From the NCBI GenBank assembly GCA_029571215.1, contig JAKPTE010000016.1:124001-188000 (forward strand): a stretch of DNA of 64,000 nt. The letters are read 5' to 3'. Below, piece by piece: positions 1-9,920 of this stretch (positions within the stretch are counted from its first letter, which is position 1; each line of letters starts with the position of its first letter). The translations under genes and the position numbers were made by a program. The notes below the pieces were generated by a model. The model made no database searches. It saw nothing but the letters and a program-made list of their open reading frames with translations, and was not told the DNA's origin. This DNA is from Bacteroidota bacterium (GTDB lineage Bacteria > Bacteroidota > Bacteroidia > Bacteroidales > JAAYUG01).

Positions 1-155
1 CTTCCTGATAAAATGACACCCCGGACTGTTTCATCGGGCACTGGCATTTTATTGTACGGCCAGATTTCACAGTACACATTCAACTCTCTGATTTTTCTCG
101 CAATAAGCTGGGTATATTGCGAGCCAAAGTCCAGTATCAGGATTTTTTCAGTCAT
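1..155 (-). CDS. guaA: GMP synthase (glutamine-hydrolysing), N-terminal fragment, continues past the window start
   Basis: Reverse complement from ATG at 155 reads [51 protein letters not shown], the typical GuaA class-I amidotransferase N-terminus. Confidence 0.93.
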   Translation of the reverse strand, partial: MTEKILILDFGSQYTQLIARKIRELNVYCEIWPYNKMPVPDETVRGVILSG

Positions 156-170
156 TTTTCCGCAATGGTT

Positions 171-1418
171 TTACTGGTTTCCGAACCGTTTAAGAACATC
201 CTTCACAGCATTTTTGTGGATGGTAAAACCCATCATCTTGAGCTTAATATAATCGGAACTGAAGAAGTAATATCCGAATTCAGGAGCATTTTCGTCATTA
301 TTTCGAGAACCCGAACTTGAGTCCTTTATCAGGTACCAGTCTTTGCCCTTGAATTCCGTATACCCTACCAGGTGCATCCCATGATCATCGGTTGTGGTAT
401 TATTAGAAAAACGAAATTCACGGGCATCCTCATCAATATATTCCGACGGAATATCAAAGGTGGGTACAATAGCAACCTGGGTAGCCCTGTCAAGCCCCAC
501 TTCGGAAACATCTCCTCCAATGCTCATGGAATAGCCGTTACGCACCGCATTTTTAATAATATCCATAAATACGTCAAGCGGCACATTATAATATTCTTTG
601 CTGTGCCACCAGTTGTCAGGCACTTTGTATTCAACCTGCTGCCAGTAAGGTTCCTGTTTGATGGAAAGGATTTCCACATAATCGTTCATGGAAAGCTTCA
701 GAACATCTTTAAGAAACTGTTGCGGGGTGTAGGTCTTTCCGTTCCACTGAAACTGCGCAGGCGGTTCTCCCATATAATGATTCATGATGGCTTTTATGGT
801 AGCAATAACTTCATCTTCATTCCATGCGTTCAGGGCTTTTATACCCTGCAGATATTGCTGCATTTCACTAACCATCTGCTCATGGTTATGATATTTCCTA
901 TCGGAAGGCAAACCTGTATATGCTTCCAGCGGGACAATCCCGTATGTTTTATAAATTCTGGTTACTGCATTGGCTTCCGAACCCTGATCAAAGAGGGAAT
1001 TTCCCCTTTCGCGTACAAAACGTTTTGCTTTCTCAACATATTCCCAATAAACTGTAAACATTTCGGAGAGTTTGATTTTCTGTCCGGTTATTCTGCTAAC
1101 TTCCGATTCGTAAAACGATGTAGTGGAAAAAGCCCAACAGGTTCCCGTATTCCCCTGGGAAATCGGAGGAAAATAAAAGCCTGTGGTTTTATACTGGGCA
1201 ATTTTATTGGGTAATTCAACACCTGTCAGGTCAATGGCAAAACGTTTCCGGGGTTCGGGTGGGTTCTTCTTTTCCTCCACCATCCGGTCATCTTTCAATA
1301 TAGAGTTTTCGAAAAAGCCGGGTTTCAATTCCTTTATAACTGCCTTTGTCCGTTCCTGGCTGTATACGGTAATTGAAAACAATGCAGTTAGCAGAAATAA
1401 AAGCGATTTATTTTTCAT
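171..1418 (-). CDS. Secreted C1 family (papain/bleomycin hydrolase-like) cysteine peptidase
   Basis: Signal peptide MKNKSLLFLLTALFSITVYSQ; active-site motif QGNTGTCWAFSTTSFYESE; DDHGMHLVGY His region; KDSSSGSRNN. Confidence 0.88.
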   Translation of the reverse strand: MKNKSLLFLLTALFSITVYSQERTKAVIKELKPGFFENSILKDDRMVEEKKNPPEPRKRFAIDLTGVELPNKIAQYKTTGFYFPPISQGNTGTCWAFSTTSFYESEVSRITGQKIKLSEMFTVYWEYVEKAKRFVRERGNSLFDQGSEANAVTRIYKTYGIVPLEAYTGLPSDRKYHNHEQMVSEMQQYLQGIKALNAWNEDEVIATIKAIMNHYMGEPPAQFQWNGKTYTPQQFLKDVLKLSMNDYVEILSIKQEPYWQQVEYKVPDNWWHSKEYYNVPLDVFMDIIKNAVRNGYSMSIGGDVSEVGLDRATQVAIVPTFDIPSEYIDEDAREFRFSNNTTTDDHGMHLVGYTEFKGKDWYLIKDSSSGSRNNDENAPEFGYYFFSSDYIKLKMMGFTIHKNAVKDVLKRFGNQ

Positions 1419-1454
1419 AGCGGATTAAATTTGGTTTTTAAATATGCGCTAAAA

Positions 1455-2411
1455 TTACTTTTTTTCCCTGCAAGGTTCAACGACAAGGTTTCCGTTTTGC
1501 TCCACGAGATAACGATAACCATCCACTGCCTCAGACACATCAGGAAACACATCCGTTGCTTCTTTTACAAAACCCTCCGTGGTTTTATACCGGGTTGAAA
1601 AATGCCCGATGACAAGATGCCGCGCATGGGCATTCAATGCAGTAATAGCGGCATCATAGGCTGTGCTGTGCATGGTTTCCCTGGCCAGTTTCTGGTCCTT
1701 TTTCAGAAAAGTTGCCTCATGGTAAAGTAGATCAACGTCCTTTACCATGCGTGCAAGAGCAGGAAAGTACATGGTGTCGGAACAGTAGGCAAAAGCACGT
1801 GGCCGGGGTGGAGGAACGGTCAGTTCCTCGTTGGGTATGATTTTTCCTGAATCATCAATAAAATCTTCTCCCTGCTTGATTGCCATCATAACCCGGATAG
1901 GTATTTTATACCGGGATATAGCCTCTTTGAGGATATTCCTGAGCTTTTCCTTCTCTCTGAAGAGAAATCCGTAGCACTGGGTACTGTGCCTGAGGGGGAA
2001 TGCATCAACAGTAATGCGTTCATCTTCGAAGATTCTTTTCCGGGTTTTTGCGGTAAGTTTATGAAAGGTAACCGAATACTTTCTCTCCTGATTAAAAAAG
2101 GAAAAATGGGCATTGAGCAGGTCTTCGAGGGTTTGCGGGCCATAAATGTGCAGGTCAGATGAACGGCCCATCAGGCTGAAAGAAGAAAGAAGGCCAAACA
2201 AACCAAAAACATGATCACCGTGAAGATGAGAAATAAAGATGTGACTGATACGTCCGAAACGGATTCCGAAACGGCGAAGCTGAATCTGTACTCCTTCCCC
2301 GCAATCAATTAAGTAAAACCGCTCATCCACATTGAGCAGATGAGCGGGCGGAAATCGGTCTGAAGTGGGTACAGCAGAACTGCTACCCAAAATGATCAAT
2401 GAAAACGACAC
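1455..2411 (-). CDS. rnz: Ribonuclease Z
   Basis: MBL motif SHLHGDHVFGLFGLLSS, N-term LGSSSAVPTSDRFPPAHLL, C-term LVIGHFSTRY. Confidence 0.93.
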   Translation of the reverse strand: MSFSLIILGSSSAVPTSDRFPPAHLLNVDERFYLIDCGEGVQIQLRRFGIRFGRISHIFISHLHGDHVFGLFGLLSSFSLMGRSSDLHIYGPQTLEDLLNAHFSFFNQERKYSVTFHKLTAKTRKRIFEDERITVDAFPLRHSTQCYGFLFREKEKLRNILKEAISRYKIPIRVMMAIKQGEDFIDDSGKIIPNEELTVPPPRPRAFAYCSDTMYFPALARMVKDVDLLYHEATFLKKDQKLARETMHSTAYDAAITALNAHARHLVIGHFSTRYKTTEGFVKEATDVFPDVSEAVDGYRYLVEQNGNLVVEPCREKK

Positions 2412-2424
2412 TATTTACCTTTCA

Positions 2425-2775
2425 TCACTTGCCTGGTTCATTGATAAGCCGGACTCCGTCCTCGACCGTTCTGGTTATATTGAGCACCGTATCCAGCTGC
2501 GAGATGGTAATCAACCGCTCCACTGCTTCGTTCAGTCCGGTGAGGACAAATGTACCACCGGCATTTTTGCAGAGACGGTTGGCTACCAGAATAGCGCTCA
2601 GACCAGAAGAGTCACAGTAACGGCACTTGCTCAGATCGAGAATGATGTTCTTCTCCCCGTTTCCTGAGATAAGTACCAGTTCTGATTTCAGCGTAGGAGC
2701 AATATGGGTATCAAGTTTTTCCTCCTGCACTTGAATCAGCGTGTAATTGTCCAGCTTTTCAATTTTGAATTCCAT
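2425..2775 (-). CDS. STAS domain protein (anti-sigma factor antagonist-like)
   Basis: 116 aa; LDLSKCRYCDSSGLSAILVANRLCKNAGGTFVLTGL matches the SpoIIAA/STAS core including the DSSGL site. Confidence 0.88.
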   Translation of the reverse strand: MEFKIEKLDNYTLIQVQEEKLDTHIAPTLKSELVLISGNGEKNIILDLSKCRYCDSSGLSAILVANRLCKNAGGTFVLTGLNEAVERLITISQLDTVLNITRTVEDGVRLINEPGK

Positions 2776-2786
2776 ACGCGTAAAAA

Positions 2787-4715
2787 TTAGGATGGATTTT
2801 CTTCGTCAGCCTGTTTTTTTGATGACTTACGGGCTGCCTTTTTCTTTTCCTGTTCTTCCATCTCTGATTTAAGGGCAGCAAGTTCCGAAATATCACCAAG
2901 AGTAGTTTTTTCAAGACTGCTCTTCAGTTTGCGGGTTGCTTTCCGTGTGGATTCTCCTTCAGCTTTCTTAGCCGATACATCCGATTCTTTTTTCTTGTCT
3001 TCCCAAACCCGCGTATGCGAAAGAACGATTCGCTTGGCCGATTTTGAGAACTCAATTACCTTGAATTCCAGCTTCTCATCAACCTTTGCCGTTGTCCCGT
3101 CTTCCTTGACAAGATGTTTCGATGTTACAAATCCTTCCACACCATAGGGCAAAGCAACTGTAGCTCCTTTTTCGAAGATTTCGACCACTGTGCCTTCATG
3201 AACTGAATCGATGGTAAAAATCGTTTCGAAAACATCCCATGGGTTTTCTTCAAGCTGTTTATGACCAAGACTGAGCCTTCTGTTTTCCTTATCAATTTCA
3301 AGTACCACAACTTCGATATCTTCACCGATAGAAGTAAACTCGGAAGGATGTTTGATCTTTCTTGTCCATGACAGATCACTAATATGAATCAAGCCATCCA
3401 CACCTTCTTCCACTTCTACAAAAACACCGAAGTTTGTAAAATTACGAACTTTTGCGGTATGTTTGGAGCCAACAGGATATTTTTCTTCGATTTTTTCCCA
3501 TGGATCCGGTTTGAGCTGCTTCATGCCAAGTGACATCTTCCTTTCTTCGCGATCGAGGGTAAGGATCACAGCTTCCACAACGTCTCCTACCTTAAGGAAT
3601 TCCTGTGCACTCCGCAAATGCTGCGACCATGACATTTCGGAAACATGGATCAGACCTTCAACCCCAGGGGCAATTTCAACAAATGCACCATAATCAGCCA
3701 TAACCACAACCTTTCCTGTGACTTTGTCGCCCACCTTGAGATTCGGATCCAGAGAATCCCACGGATGGGGAGTCAGCTGTTTCAGACCCAGGGCAATACG
3801 TTTCTTTTCATCGTCAAAGTCGAGGATAACTACCTGCAGCTTCTGATCGAGTTGCACAATTTCTTCGGGGTGGTTAACACGCCCCCATGACAGGTCGGTA
3901 ATATGGATCAGGCCATCAACACCGCCTAAATCAATGAATACACCATAACTTGTAATGTTCTTGACAGTACCTTCGAGGATCTGTCCTTTTTCAAGTTTGG
4001 CAATAATTTCTTTCTTTTGTTGTTCGAGTTCAGCTTCGATAAGTGCCTTATGGGATACGACCACATTTTTGAATTCCTGGTTGATTTTGACAACCTTGAA
4101 TTCCATGGTCTTACCGACAAAGGCATCATAGTCGCGGATTGGTTTGACGTCAATCTGCGAACCAGGCAGAAATGCTTCAATTCCAAAGACATCGACAATC
4201 ATGCCGCCTTTGGTGCGACATTTAATGTACCCCTTAATGATTTCGTCCTTTTCATAGGCTTCGTTTACACGGTCCCATGAGCGAAGAGCACGGGCTTTCT
4301 TGTGGGAAAGAATTAACTGACCTTTCTTGTCTTCCTGGCTTTCAACATACACCTCAACCTTATCGCCAACTTTGAGATCCGGATTGTAACGGAATTCGTT
4401 CAGGCTAACGACACCTTCCGATTTATATCCGATATTGACAACAACCTCTCTCTTGTTCATAGCAATCACAGTGCCTTCAACTACTTCGTTTTCAGCAACC
4501 GTCGAGAGCGTCTTGTCATACAACTCGGCAAAGTGTTCCTTGGATCCTCCATAAAGGTCGGTTTCCTTCTCAAAACTTTCCCAGTCAAATTCTTCCGGCG
4601 AGTTTTTCTTTACCTGGCCGGTTTGTGCAGATTTTTCAACCTCAGGTACAGAAGCATTTTCTTCTTTTACTTCTTTTACCTCATCCTGCAAGGTTTTTTC
4701 TTCGTGTTCAGTCAT
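2787..4715 (-). CDS. rpsA: 30S ribosomal protein S1
   Basis: Tandem S1 domains (GVFIDLGGVDGLIHITDLSW, GAFVEIAPGVEGLIHVSEMSW, GVFVEVEEGVDGLIHISDLSW). Confidence 0.96.
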   Translation of the reverse strand: MTEHEEKTLQDEVKEVKEENASVPEVEKSAQTGQVKKNSPEEFDWESFEKETDLYGGSKEHFAELYDKTLSTVAENEVVEGTVIAMNKREVVVNIGYKSEGVVSLNEFRYNPDLKVGDKVEVYVESQEDKKGQLILSHKKARALRSWDRVNEAYEKDEIIKGYIKCRTKGGMIVDVFGIEAFLPGSQIDVKPIRDYDAFVGKTMEFKVVKINQEFKNVVVSHKALIEAELEQQKKEIIAKLEKGQILEGTVKNITSYGVFIDLGGVDGLIHITDLSWGRVNHPEEIVQLDQKLQVVILDFDDEKKRIALGLKQLTPHPWDSLDPNLKVGDKVTGKVVVMADYGAFVEIAPGVEGLIHVSEMSWSQHLRSAQEFLKVGDVVEAVILTLDREERKMSLGMKQLKPDPWEKIEEKYPVGSKHTAKVRNFTNFGVFVEVEEGVDGLIHISDLSWTRKIKHPSEFTSIGEDIEVVVLEIDKENRRLSLGHKQLEENPWDVFETIFTIDSVHEGTVVEIFEKGATVALPYGVEGFVTSKHLVKEDGTTAKVDEKLEFKVIEFSKSAKRIVLSHTRVWEDKKKESDVSAKKAEGESTRKATRKLKSSLEKTTLGDISELAALKSEMEEQEKKKAARKSSKKQADEENPS

Positions 4716-4771
4716 GCAAAAATCCTTTAAAATTTAATGGGTTAGACATTATGTTTCTAAAAATCAGGGTG

Positions 4772-4779
4772 CAAAGATA
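4772..4779 (-). promoter_or_regulatory. Putative Bacteroidetes -7 element (TATCTTTG) for rpsA
   Basis: Reverse complement TATCTTTG fits TAnnTTTG, about 57 nt upstream of the rpsA ATG; no clear -33 TTG at standard spacing. Confidence 0.4.
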
Positions 4780-4936
4780 AACTTTTCCGCGGTTCCATGC
4801 ATACCCTTTTAAAAAAAACATTCATAATTCACAACCTGCCATGGAGAATGGAACAAAAAACCTACTCTCAAACATCTGTCAGGATTACGGCATTCTAACA
4901 TAATAAATTCTGGGAAAGGAGCGCCCTAATTTTTTA

Positions 4937-4944
4937 TATATTTG
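4937..4944 (+). promoter_or_regulatory. Putative -7 element (TATATTTG) for the ugd cluster
   Basis: TAnnTTTG match upstream of the ugd start at 5059; -33 spacing not ideal. Confidence 0.35.
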
Positions 4945-5058
4945 AAACCAGGTAGCAGCAAACTTGGACAGTATCCAAAAAGAGATGCAAAGAAAATCCC
5001 GGTTTTATCCGTAAAATTACTTTTCTTTGACATCCGTTTAAATAAAAATTACAGAAAA

Positions 5059-6396
5059 ATGAAAATTGTAATGATAGGAACCGGATATGTGGGGCTTGTC
5101 TCAGGAACCTGCTTTGCAGAAACCGGGCTTGATGTAGTTTGTGTCGATATAGACAGCGAAAAAATAGGGAAGTTAAATAAAGGGATTGTTCCCATCTATG
5201 AACCGGGTCTTGATGAACTGATAACGAGAAATGTTTCGAAAAAAAGACTTTCCTTTTCAACGAGCCTCGAAGAAAGTATCGACGGTGCAGAAGCTGTCTT
5301 CATTGCTGTAGGTACCCCCCCTGATGAAGACGGAAGTGCCGATATACGCAATGTTTTGTCGGTTGCCAGTGAGATAGGACGGATAATGAAGGATTATATA
5401 GTGGTTGTTACCAAGAGCACCGTACCCATAGGTACCTCTGTGAAAGTGAAAGAAGCCGTAGCGGCCGAACTGAAGAAACGCAGCTTGAATATCCCTTTTG
5501 ACGTAGCTTCCAATCCTGAGTTTTTGAAAGAAGGGGATGCCATTGATGATTTTCTTAAACCGGACAGGATTGTCGTAGGGGTGGAATCGGAAAGAGCAAA
5601 GAGCATCATGGAGCGCCTTTACAAGCCATTCCTGCTGAACGGCCATCCTCTGCTTTTTATGGATATTCCTTCGGCCGAAATGACAAAATATGCTGCCAAT
5701 TCCATGCTGGCAACCAAAATCAGTTTCATGAATGAAATTGCCAACCTTTGCGAAATTGTTGGAGCGGATGTGAACATGGTGCGCAAAGGAATTGGAACCG
5801 ACAGCAGAATCGGCCCAAAATTTATCTATGCCGGCGTGGGGTATGGAGGAAGCTGTTTTCCGAAAGATGTCAAAGCCCTGATTAAAACAGCCGAAGATTC
5901 AGGGTACCCGTTGCAGATACTTCGGGCGGTAGAACAGGTAAACAACCGGCAGAAGTCGATATTGGTGGACAAAATTCTCCAACACTTTTCCGGCAACGTT
6001 CAGGGAAAACAGATAGCCCTGTGGGGTCTGTCTTTCAAGCCGCAAACCGACGATATGCGGGAAGCACCGTCACTCGTTATCATTGAACAGTTGCTAAAAC
6101 ACGGTGCCAGAATCAGGGCCTATGATCCTGTTGCAATGGAGGAATGCCGGCGTAGAATAGGTGACGTTATTGAATATGCCAAAGATCTTTACGAAGCGCT
6201 GATTGATGCCGAAGCTGTTGTGCTGGTAACGGAATGGCCTGAATTCCGCTTACCCAATTTCAAAGTCATGGAAAAACTTATGCGTTCCAAAGTAATGTTT
6301 GACGGAAGGAATATATACGAACCAGCTGAAATGCGTGAAAACGGATTCACCTATTACAGTATAGGCAGGAAGCCGATTGTTCACCAGAACCAATAA
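5059..6396 (+). CDS. ugd: UDP-glucose 6-dehydrogenase
   Basis: MKIVMIGTGYVGLVSGTCFAETGLDV Rossmann N-term; GYGGSCFPKDVKAL catalytic Cys motif. Annotated from the internal ATG at 5059 rather than ORF start 4942. Confidence 0.95.
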   Translation: MKIVMIGTGYVGLVSGTCFAETGLDVVCVDIDSEKIGKLNKGIVPIYEPGLDELITRNVSKKRLSFSTSLEESIDGAEAVFIAVGTPPDEDGSADIRNVLSVASEIGRIMKDYIVVVTKSTVPIGTSVKVKEAVAAELKKRSLNIPFDVASNPEFLKEGDAIDDFLKPDRIVVGVESERAKSIMERLYKPFLLNGHPLLFMDIPSAEMTKYAANSMLATKISFMNEIANLCEIVGADVNMVRKGIGTDSRIGPKFIYAGVGYGGSCFPKDVKALIKTAEDSGYPLQILRAVEQVNNRQKSILVDKILQHFSGNVQGKQIALWGLSFKPQTDDMREAPSLVIIEQLLKHGARIRAYDPVAMEECRRRIGDVIEYAKDLYEALIDAEAVVLVTEWPEFRLPNFKVMEKLMRSKVMFDGRNIYEPAEMRENGFTYYSIGRKPIVHQNQ

Positions 6397-6433
6397 AAAA
6401 ACAACCATTGACTAATTCAAATTTTTCTCTACT

Positions 6434-7369
6434 GTGAAACGAATACTGGTAACCGGTGGTGCCGGATTCATAGGATCCCACCTCTGTGAGCGATTGCTGC
6501 GGGAAGGAAACGAAGTTATCTGTCTGGACAATTTCTTTACCGGAACCCGAAGGAATATTGTGCATTTGTTGGCAAATCCCGATTTTGAGCTGGTGCGGCA
6601 TGATATCATTACGCCCTATTATGCCGAAGTGGATGAAATATACAATCTGGCCTGCCCCGCCTCACCTATTCATTACCAGTTTAATCCGATCAAAACCGTC
6701 AAGACTTCCGTTATGGGAGCAATTAACATGCTGGGCCTGGCCAAGCGCGTAAAGGCCAAGGTTCTGCAGGCATCAACCAGCGAGGTCTATGGTGATCCCC
6801 TGGAACACCCTCAGAAGGAAACATACTGGGGGCATGTCAACCCGATCGGAAGACGGGCCTGTTATGACGAAGGAAAACGTTGTGCTGAAACACTTTTCAT
6901 GAACTATCACATCCAGAACAATGTTCGCATTAAAATCATACGGATATTCAATACCTATGGACCCAGAATGCACCCGAACGATGGCCGGGTTGTATCCAAT
7001 TTCATTGTACAGGCTTTGCAGGGAAAAGATCTGACGATTTACGGGGACGGATCACAGACCCGAAGCTTTCAGTATGTTGACGACCTTCTCGAGGCTATGA
7101 TCAGAATGATGGATACACCGGATACAGTGACCGGACCTGTCAATATCGGCAACCCATCAGAATTTACCATCCTGGAGCTGGCCGAGAAAGTTATACGTAT
7201 TACGGGTTCCCGGTCCAAAATTACTTATCTGCCGCTGCCTGAAGATGATCCGGTTCAGCGGCAGCCCGATATTTCTCAGGCAAAAAAACTTCTGAATTGG
7301 GAACCAGGCATAAGCCTTGATGAAGGACTTGAAAAAACGGTTGCCTATTTCAGGAAAATTCTCAGTTAA
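6434..7369 (+). CDS. UDP-glucuronate decarboxylase (UXS-type extended SDR)
   Basis: [78 protein letters not shown] (YxxxK), typical of UXS. Confidence 0.92.
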   Translation: MKRILVTGGAGFIGSHLCERLLREGNEVICLDNFFTGTRRNIVHLLANPDFELVRHDIITPYYAEVDEIYNLACPASPIHYQFNPIKTVKTSVMGAINMLGLAKRVKAKVLQASTSEVYGDPLEHPQKETYWGHVNPIGRRACYDEGKRCAETLFMNYHIQNNVRIKIIRIFNTYGPRMHPNDGRVVSNFIVQALQGKDLTIYGDGSQTRSFQYVDDLLEAMIRMMDTPDTVTGPVNIGNPSEFTILELAEKVIRITGSRSKITYLPLPEDDPVQRQPDISQAKKLLNWEPGISLDEGLEKTVAYFRKILS

Positions 7370-7379
7370 TATTTCTGTT

Positions 7380-8285
7380 ATGAAAGGAATCATACTTGCA
7401 GGAGGTTCCGGGACCAGACTGTATCCTATAACCCACAGTATTTCAAAACAGATCCTTCCTGTTTATGACAAACCGATGATCTATTATCCCCTTTCTGTGC
7501 TGATGCTGGCCGGAATCAGGGAAATTCTCATTATCAGTACACCGAGAGACATTCATCTTTATGAAGATCTTCTCAGTAACGGAAGGCATCTCGGGCTGGA
7601 AATAAGCTATGCCATTCAACCTGCACCTGAAGGACTCGCTCAGGCCTTTCTTATCGGTGCGGAGTTTATTGGAAACGACACTGTTTGCCTTGTACTTGGA
7701 GACAACATCTTCTATGGACATGGTTTTGGGCATCTTTTGCTGGAAACAGCCTCACTGAAAGATGGTGCTGTTGTGTTCGGGTATTTTGTGCAGGATCCGC
7801 AACGATACGGGGTGGTAGAATTTGATGCCTCAGGGAAAGTACTGAGCATAGAAGAAAAACCTTCCCATCCCAAATCGAATTATGCCGTTACGGGCCTGTA
7901 TTTTTACAGCAATGATGTCATTGAGAAGTCTCGCAGCCTGAAACCCTCGGCCAGAGGAGAACTTGAAATTACTGACCTGAACAGGTTGTATCTGCAGGAA
8001 AACCGTCTTACGGTGAGGCTGTTGGGAAGGGGTATGGCATGGCTCGACACCGGTACGCATGAAAGCCTGCTGCAGGCATCCAATTTCATATATACAATCG
8101 AACAGCGTCAGGGTTTAAAAGTTTCATGTATTGAAGAAATTGCCTATAAAAGAGGATTTATTACAAGAGATCAACTGCTGCAACTTGCACAGGAGCTGAA
8201 ATCAAGCCAGTACGGCCAATACCTGCTGAGGCTGGCCGAAGAAAAGATTATTGTTATCGACGAAAAAAATACCAATCCATTTTAA
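7380..8285 (+). CDS. rfbA: Glucose-1-phosphate thymidylyltransferase
   Basis: [46 protein letters not shown]; true start at 7380, ORF call extends 5'. Confidence 0.96.
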   Translation: MKGIILAGGSGTRLYPITHSISKQILPVYDKPMIYYPLSVLMLAGIREILIISTPRDIHLYEDLLSNGRHLGLEISYAIQPAPEGLAQAFLIGAEFIGNDTVCLVLGDNIFYGHGFGHLLLETASLKDGAVVFGYFVQDPQRYGVVEFDASGKVLSIEEKPSHPKSNYAVTGLYFYSNDVIEKSRSLKPSARGELEITDLNRLYLQENRLTVRLLGRGMAWLDTGTHESLLQASNFIYTIEQRQGLKVSCIEEIAYKRGFITRDQLLQLAQELKSSQYGQYLLRLAEEKIIVIDEKNTNPF

Positions 8286-8305
8286 AAACGAACTGACTGA
8301 ACGAT

Positions 8306-8869
8306 ATGAATGTTGTAAAAACTGATATACCTGGTCTTCTTATAATAGAACCTAAAGTGTACGAAGACGCAAGGGGATATTTCTTCGAAAGCTATAACGA
8401 GGAAGCATTTTTTAAGGCCGGAATCCAGGAAAAATGGGTTCAGGATAATCAGTCCCGCTCGGTATATGGCGTGATACGGGGATTGCATTATCAGCTGGAA
8501 CCTTTTGCCCAATCCAAACTGGTTCGCGTAATTGAAGGTGAAATTTATGACGTGGCCGTTGATATAAGAAAAGGATCTCCAACCTTTAAAAAGTGGTACG
8601 GAACCAAACTGTCTGCATCCAACTTCAGACAACTTTATATCCCCAAAGGATTTGCCCATGGTTTTTCGGTACTTAGCCCCACTGCTATCGTATTGTATAA
8701 ATGCGATGCCCTGTATAATCCATCCTCGGAAAGAGGAATAGTTTCCGACGACCCTGACCTGGGTATCAACTGGCTAATTCCTTCTGACCATATTGTTTTA
8801 TCGCCTAAAGACAGGAACCTTCCACTTTTTAAGGACGCTGAAAACAATTTTGTTTTTTCCGGAATATGA
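8306..8869 (+). CDS. rfbC: dTDP-4-dehydrorhamnose 3,5-epimerase
   Basis: DARGYFFESYNEEAF, VQDNQSRSVYGVIRGLHYQ, IPKGFAHGFSVLS. Confidence 0.96.
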   Translation: MNVVKTDIPGLLIIEPKVYEDARGYFFESYNEEAFFKAGIQEKWVQDNQSRSVYGVIRGLHYQLEPFAQSKLVRVIEGEIYDVAVDIRKGSPTFKKWYGTKLSASNFRQLYIPKGFAHGFSVLSPTAIVLYKCDALYNPSSERGIVSDDPDLGINWLIPSDHIVLSPKDRNLPLFKDAENNFVFSGI

Positions 8870-9726
8870 AAAAAGTTCTGATAACAGGAAGCAATGGCCA
8901 GCTGGGAAACGAACTGAGACGATTACTCCAGGGTGATTCTTCTGTCAGATTCCTGTTTACTGATCTCCCTGAACTGGATATTACCTTACCAGCAGCTGTC
9001 AATCAATATATTGAAGAAAACCGGCCGGATATTATAGTTAACTGCGCCGCCTATACCCAGGTTGATAAAGCTGAATCGGAACCCGAGATCGCCTTCAGGG
9101 TGAATACTGAAGGAGTGAAAATTCTGGCACAGGAAGCTCTCAGAACCGGCGCAGCCTTTCTCCATATTTCGACTGATTTTGTTTTTGACGGATCCAAAAG
9201 CACCCCCTATTCGGAAAATGATAAACCCAACCCTCTTTCGGTTTACGGAAAATCAAAACTGGAAGGAGAAAAGTATGCTCTTGAAGCCGGTATGGTTATT
9301 AGAACATCCTGGCTCTATTCATCTTTTGGTCAGAATTTTGTAAAAACTATTCTCCGGCTGGCGAAAGAGAAGGATGAAATCCGGGTGGTTTTTGACCAGA
9401 CCGGTACACCAACTTTCGCCGGTGATCTGGCTCAGGTCATCCTGGCATTTATTTACAGGCACTTTGCCCTGAACACCTTACCCAAAAGGGAAATATTTCA
9501 TTTTTCCAACGAAGGAGTCTGCAGCTGGTACGATTTTGCCCATGAAATTGTTCAGCTGGCACAGTTACCCTGTCGTGTTTCCCCTATTGAGACCCATCAA
9601 TATCCTCTGCCTGCCAGACGTCCACCTTACAGTGTTCTGAACAAACATAAAATCAGGCAATACCTGGGAATCAGTATACCGCACTGGACAGAGAGCCTGC
9701 GGACATATCTGAAAAAATTACATTGA
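8866..9726 (+). CDS. rfbD: dTDP-4-dehydrorhamnose reductase
   Basis: MKKVLITGSNGQLGNELRRL; DIIVNCAAYTQVDKAESEPE; HISTDFVFDG; overlaps rfbC stop by 4 nt. Confidence 0.95.
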   Translation: MKKVLITGSNGQLGNELRRLLQGDSSVRFLFTDLPELDITLPAAVNQYIEENRPDIIVNCAAYTQVDKAESEPEIAFRVNTEGVKILAQEALRTGAAFLHISTDFVFDGSKSTPYSENDKPNPLSVYGKSKLEGEKYALEAGMVIRTSWLYSSFGQNFVKTILRLAKEKDEIRVVFDQTGTPTFAGDLAQVILAFIYRHFALNTLPKREIFHFSNEGVCSWYDFAHEIVQLAQLPCRVSPIETHQYPLPARRPPYSVLNKHKIRQYLGISIPHWTESLRTYLKKLH

Positions 9727-9920
9727 TCTGACGTCTTTGCCCATGAAACCTACCATGTAGCGTTTCAGGAAGTTTTTCTGTTGGTTAACACCATTCGCAA
9801 AACAAAACAGGTATTGGTAATCAGACATTGACCATTGGCAGGGCTGAACTCTTATCCCGGCTTGTTATTCCAGGAACTCAAAAAATATTAGATTTGCAGT
9901 AACAAAATAACCGACACAAG

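Noticed and set aside
372-1214. 280-aa plus-strand ORF antisense to the C1 peptidase
   Set aside because: Fully opposite a conserved gene, no recognisable motifs; codon-structure shadow.
2929-4280. Several short ORFs antisense or out of frame within rpsA
   Set aside because: Overlap a clear S1 coding frame; no independent support.
4942-5058. 5' extension of the ugd ORF
   Set aside because: Begins at or after the putative -7 box and lacks similarity; the Rossmann motif starts right after the ATG at 5059.
6434-7369. Possible identity as rfbB (dTDP-glucose 4,6-dehydratase)
   Set aside because: Motifs ([34 protein letters not shown]) are those of UDP-glucuronate decarboxylase.
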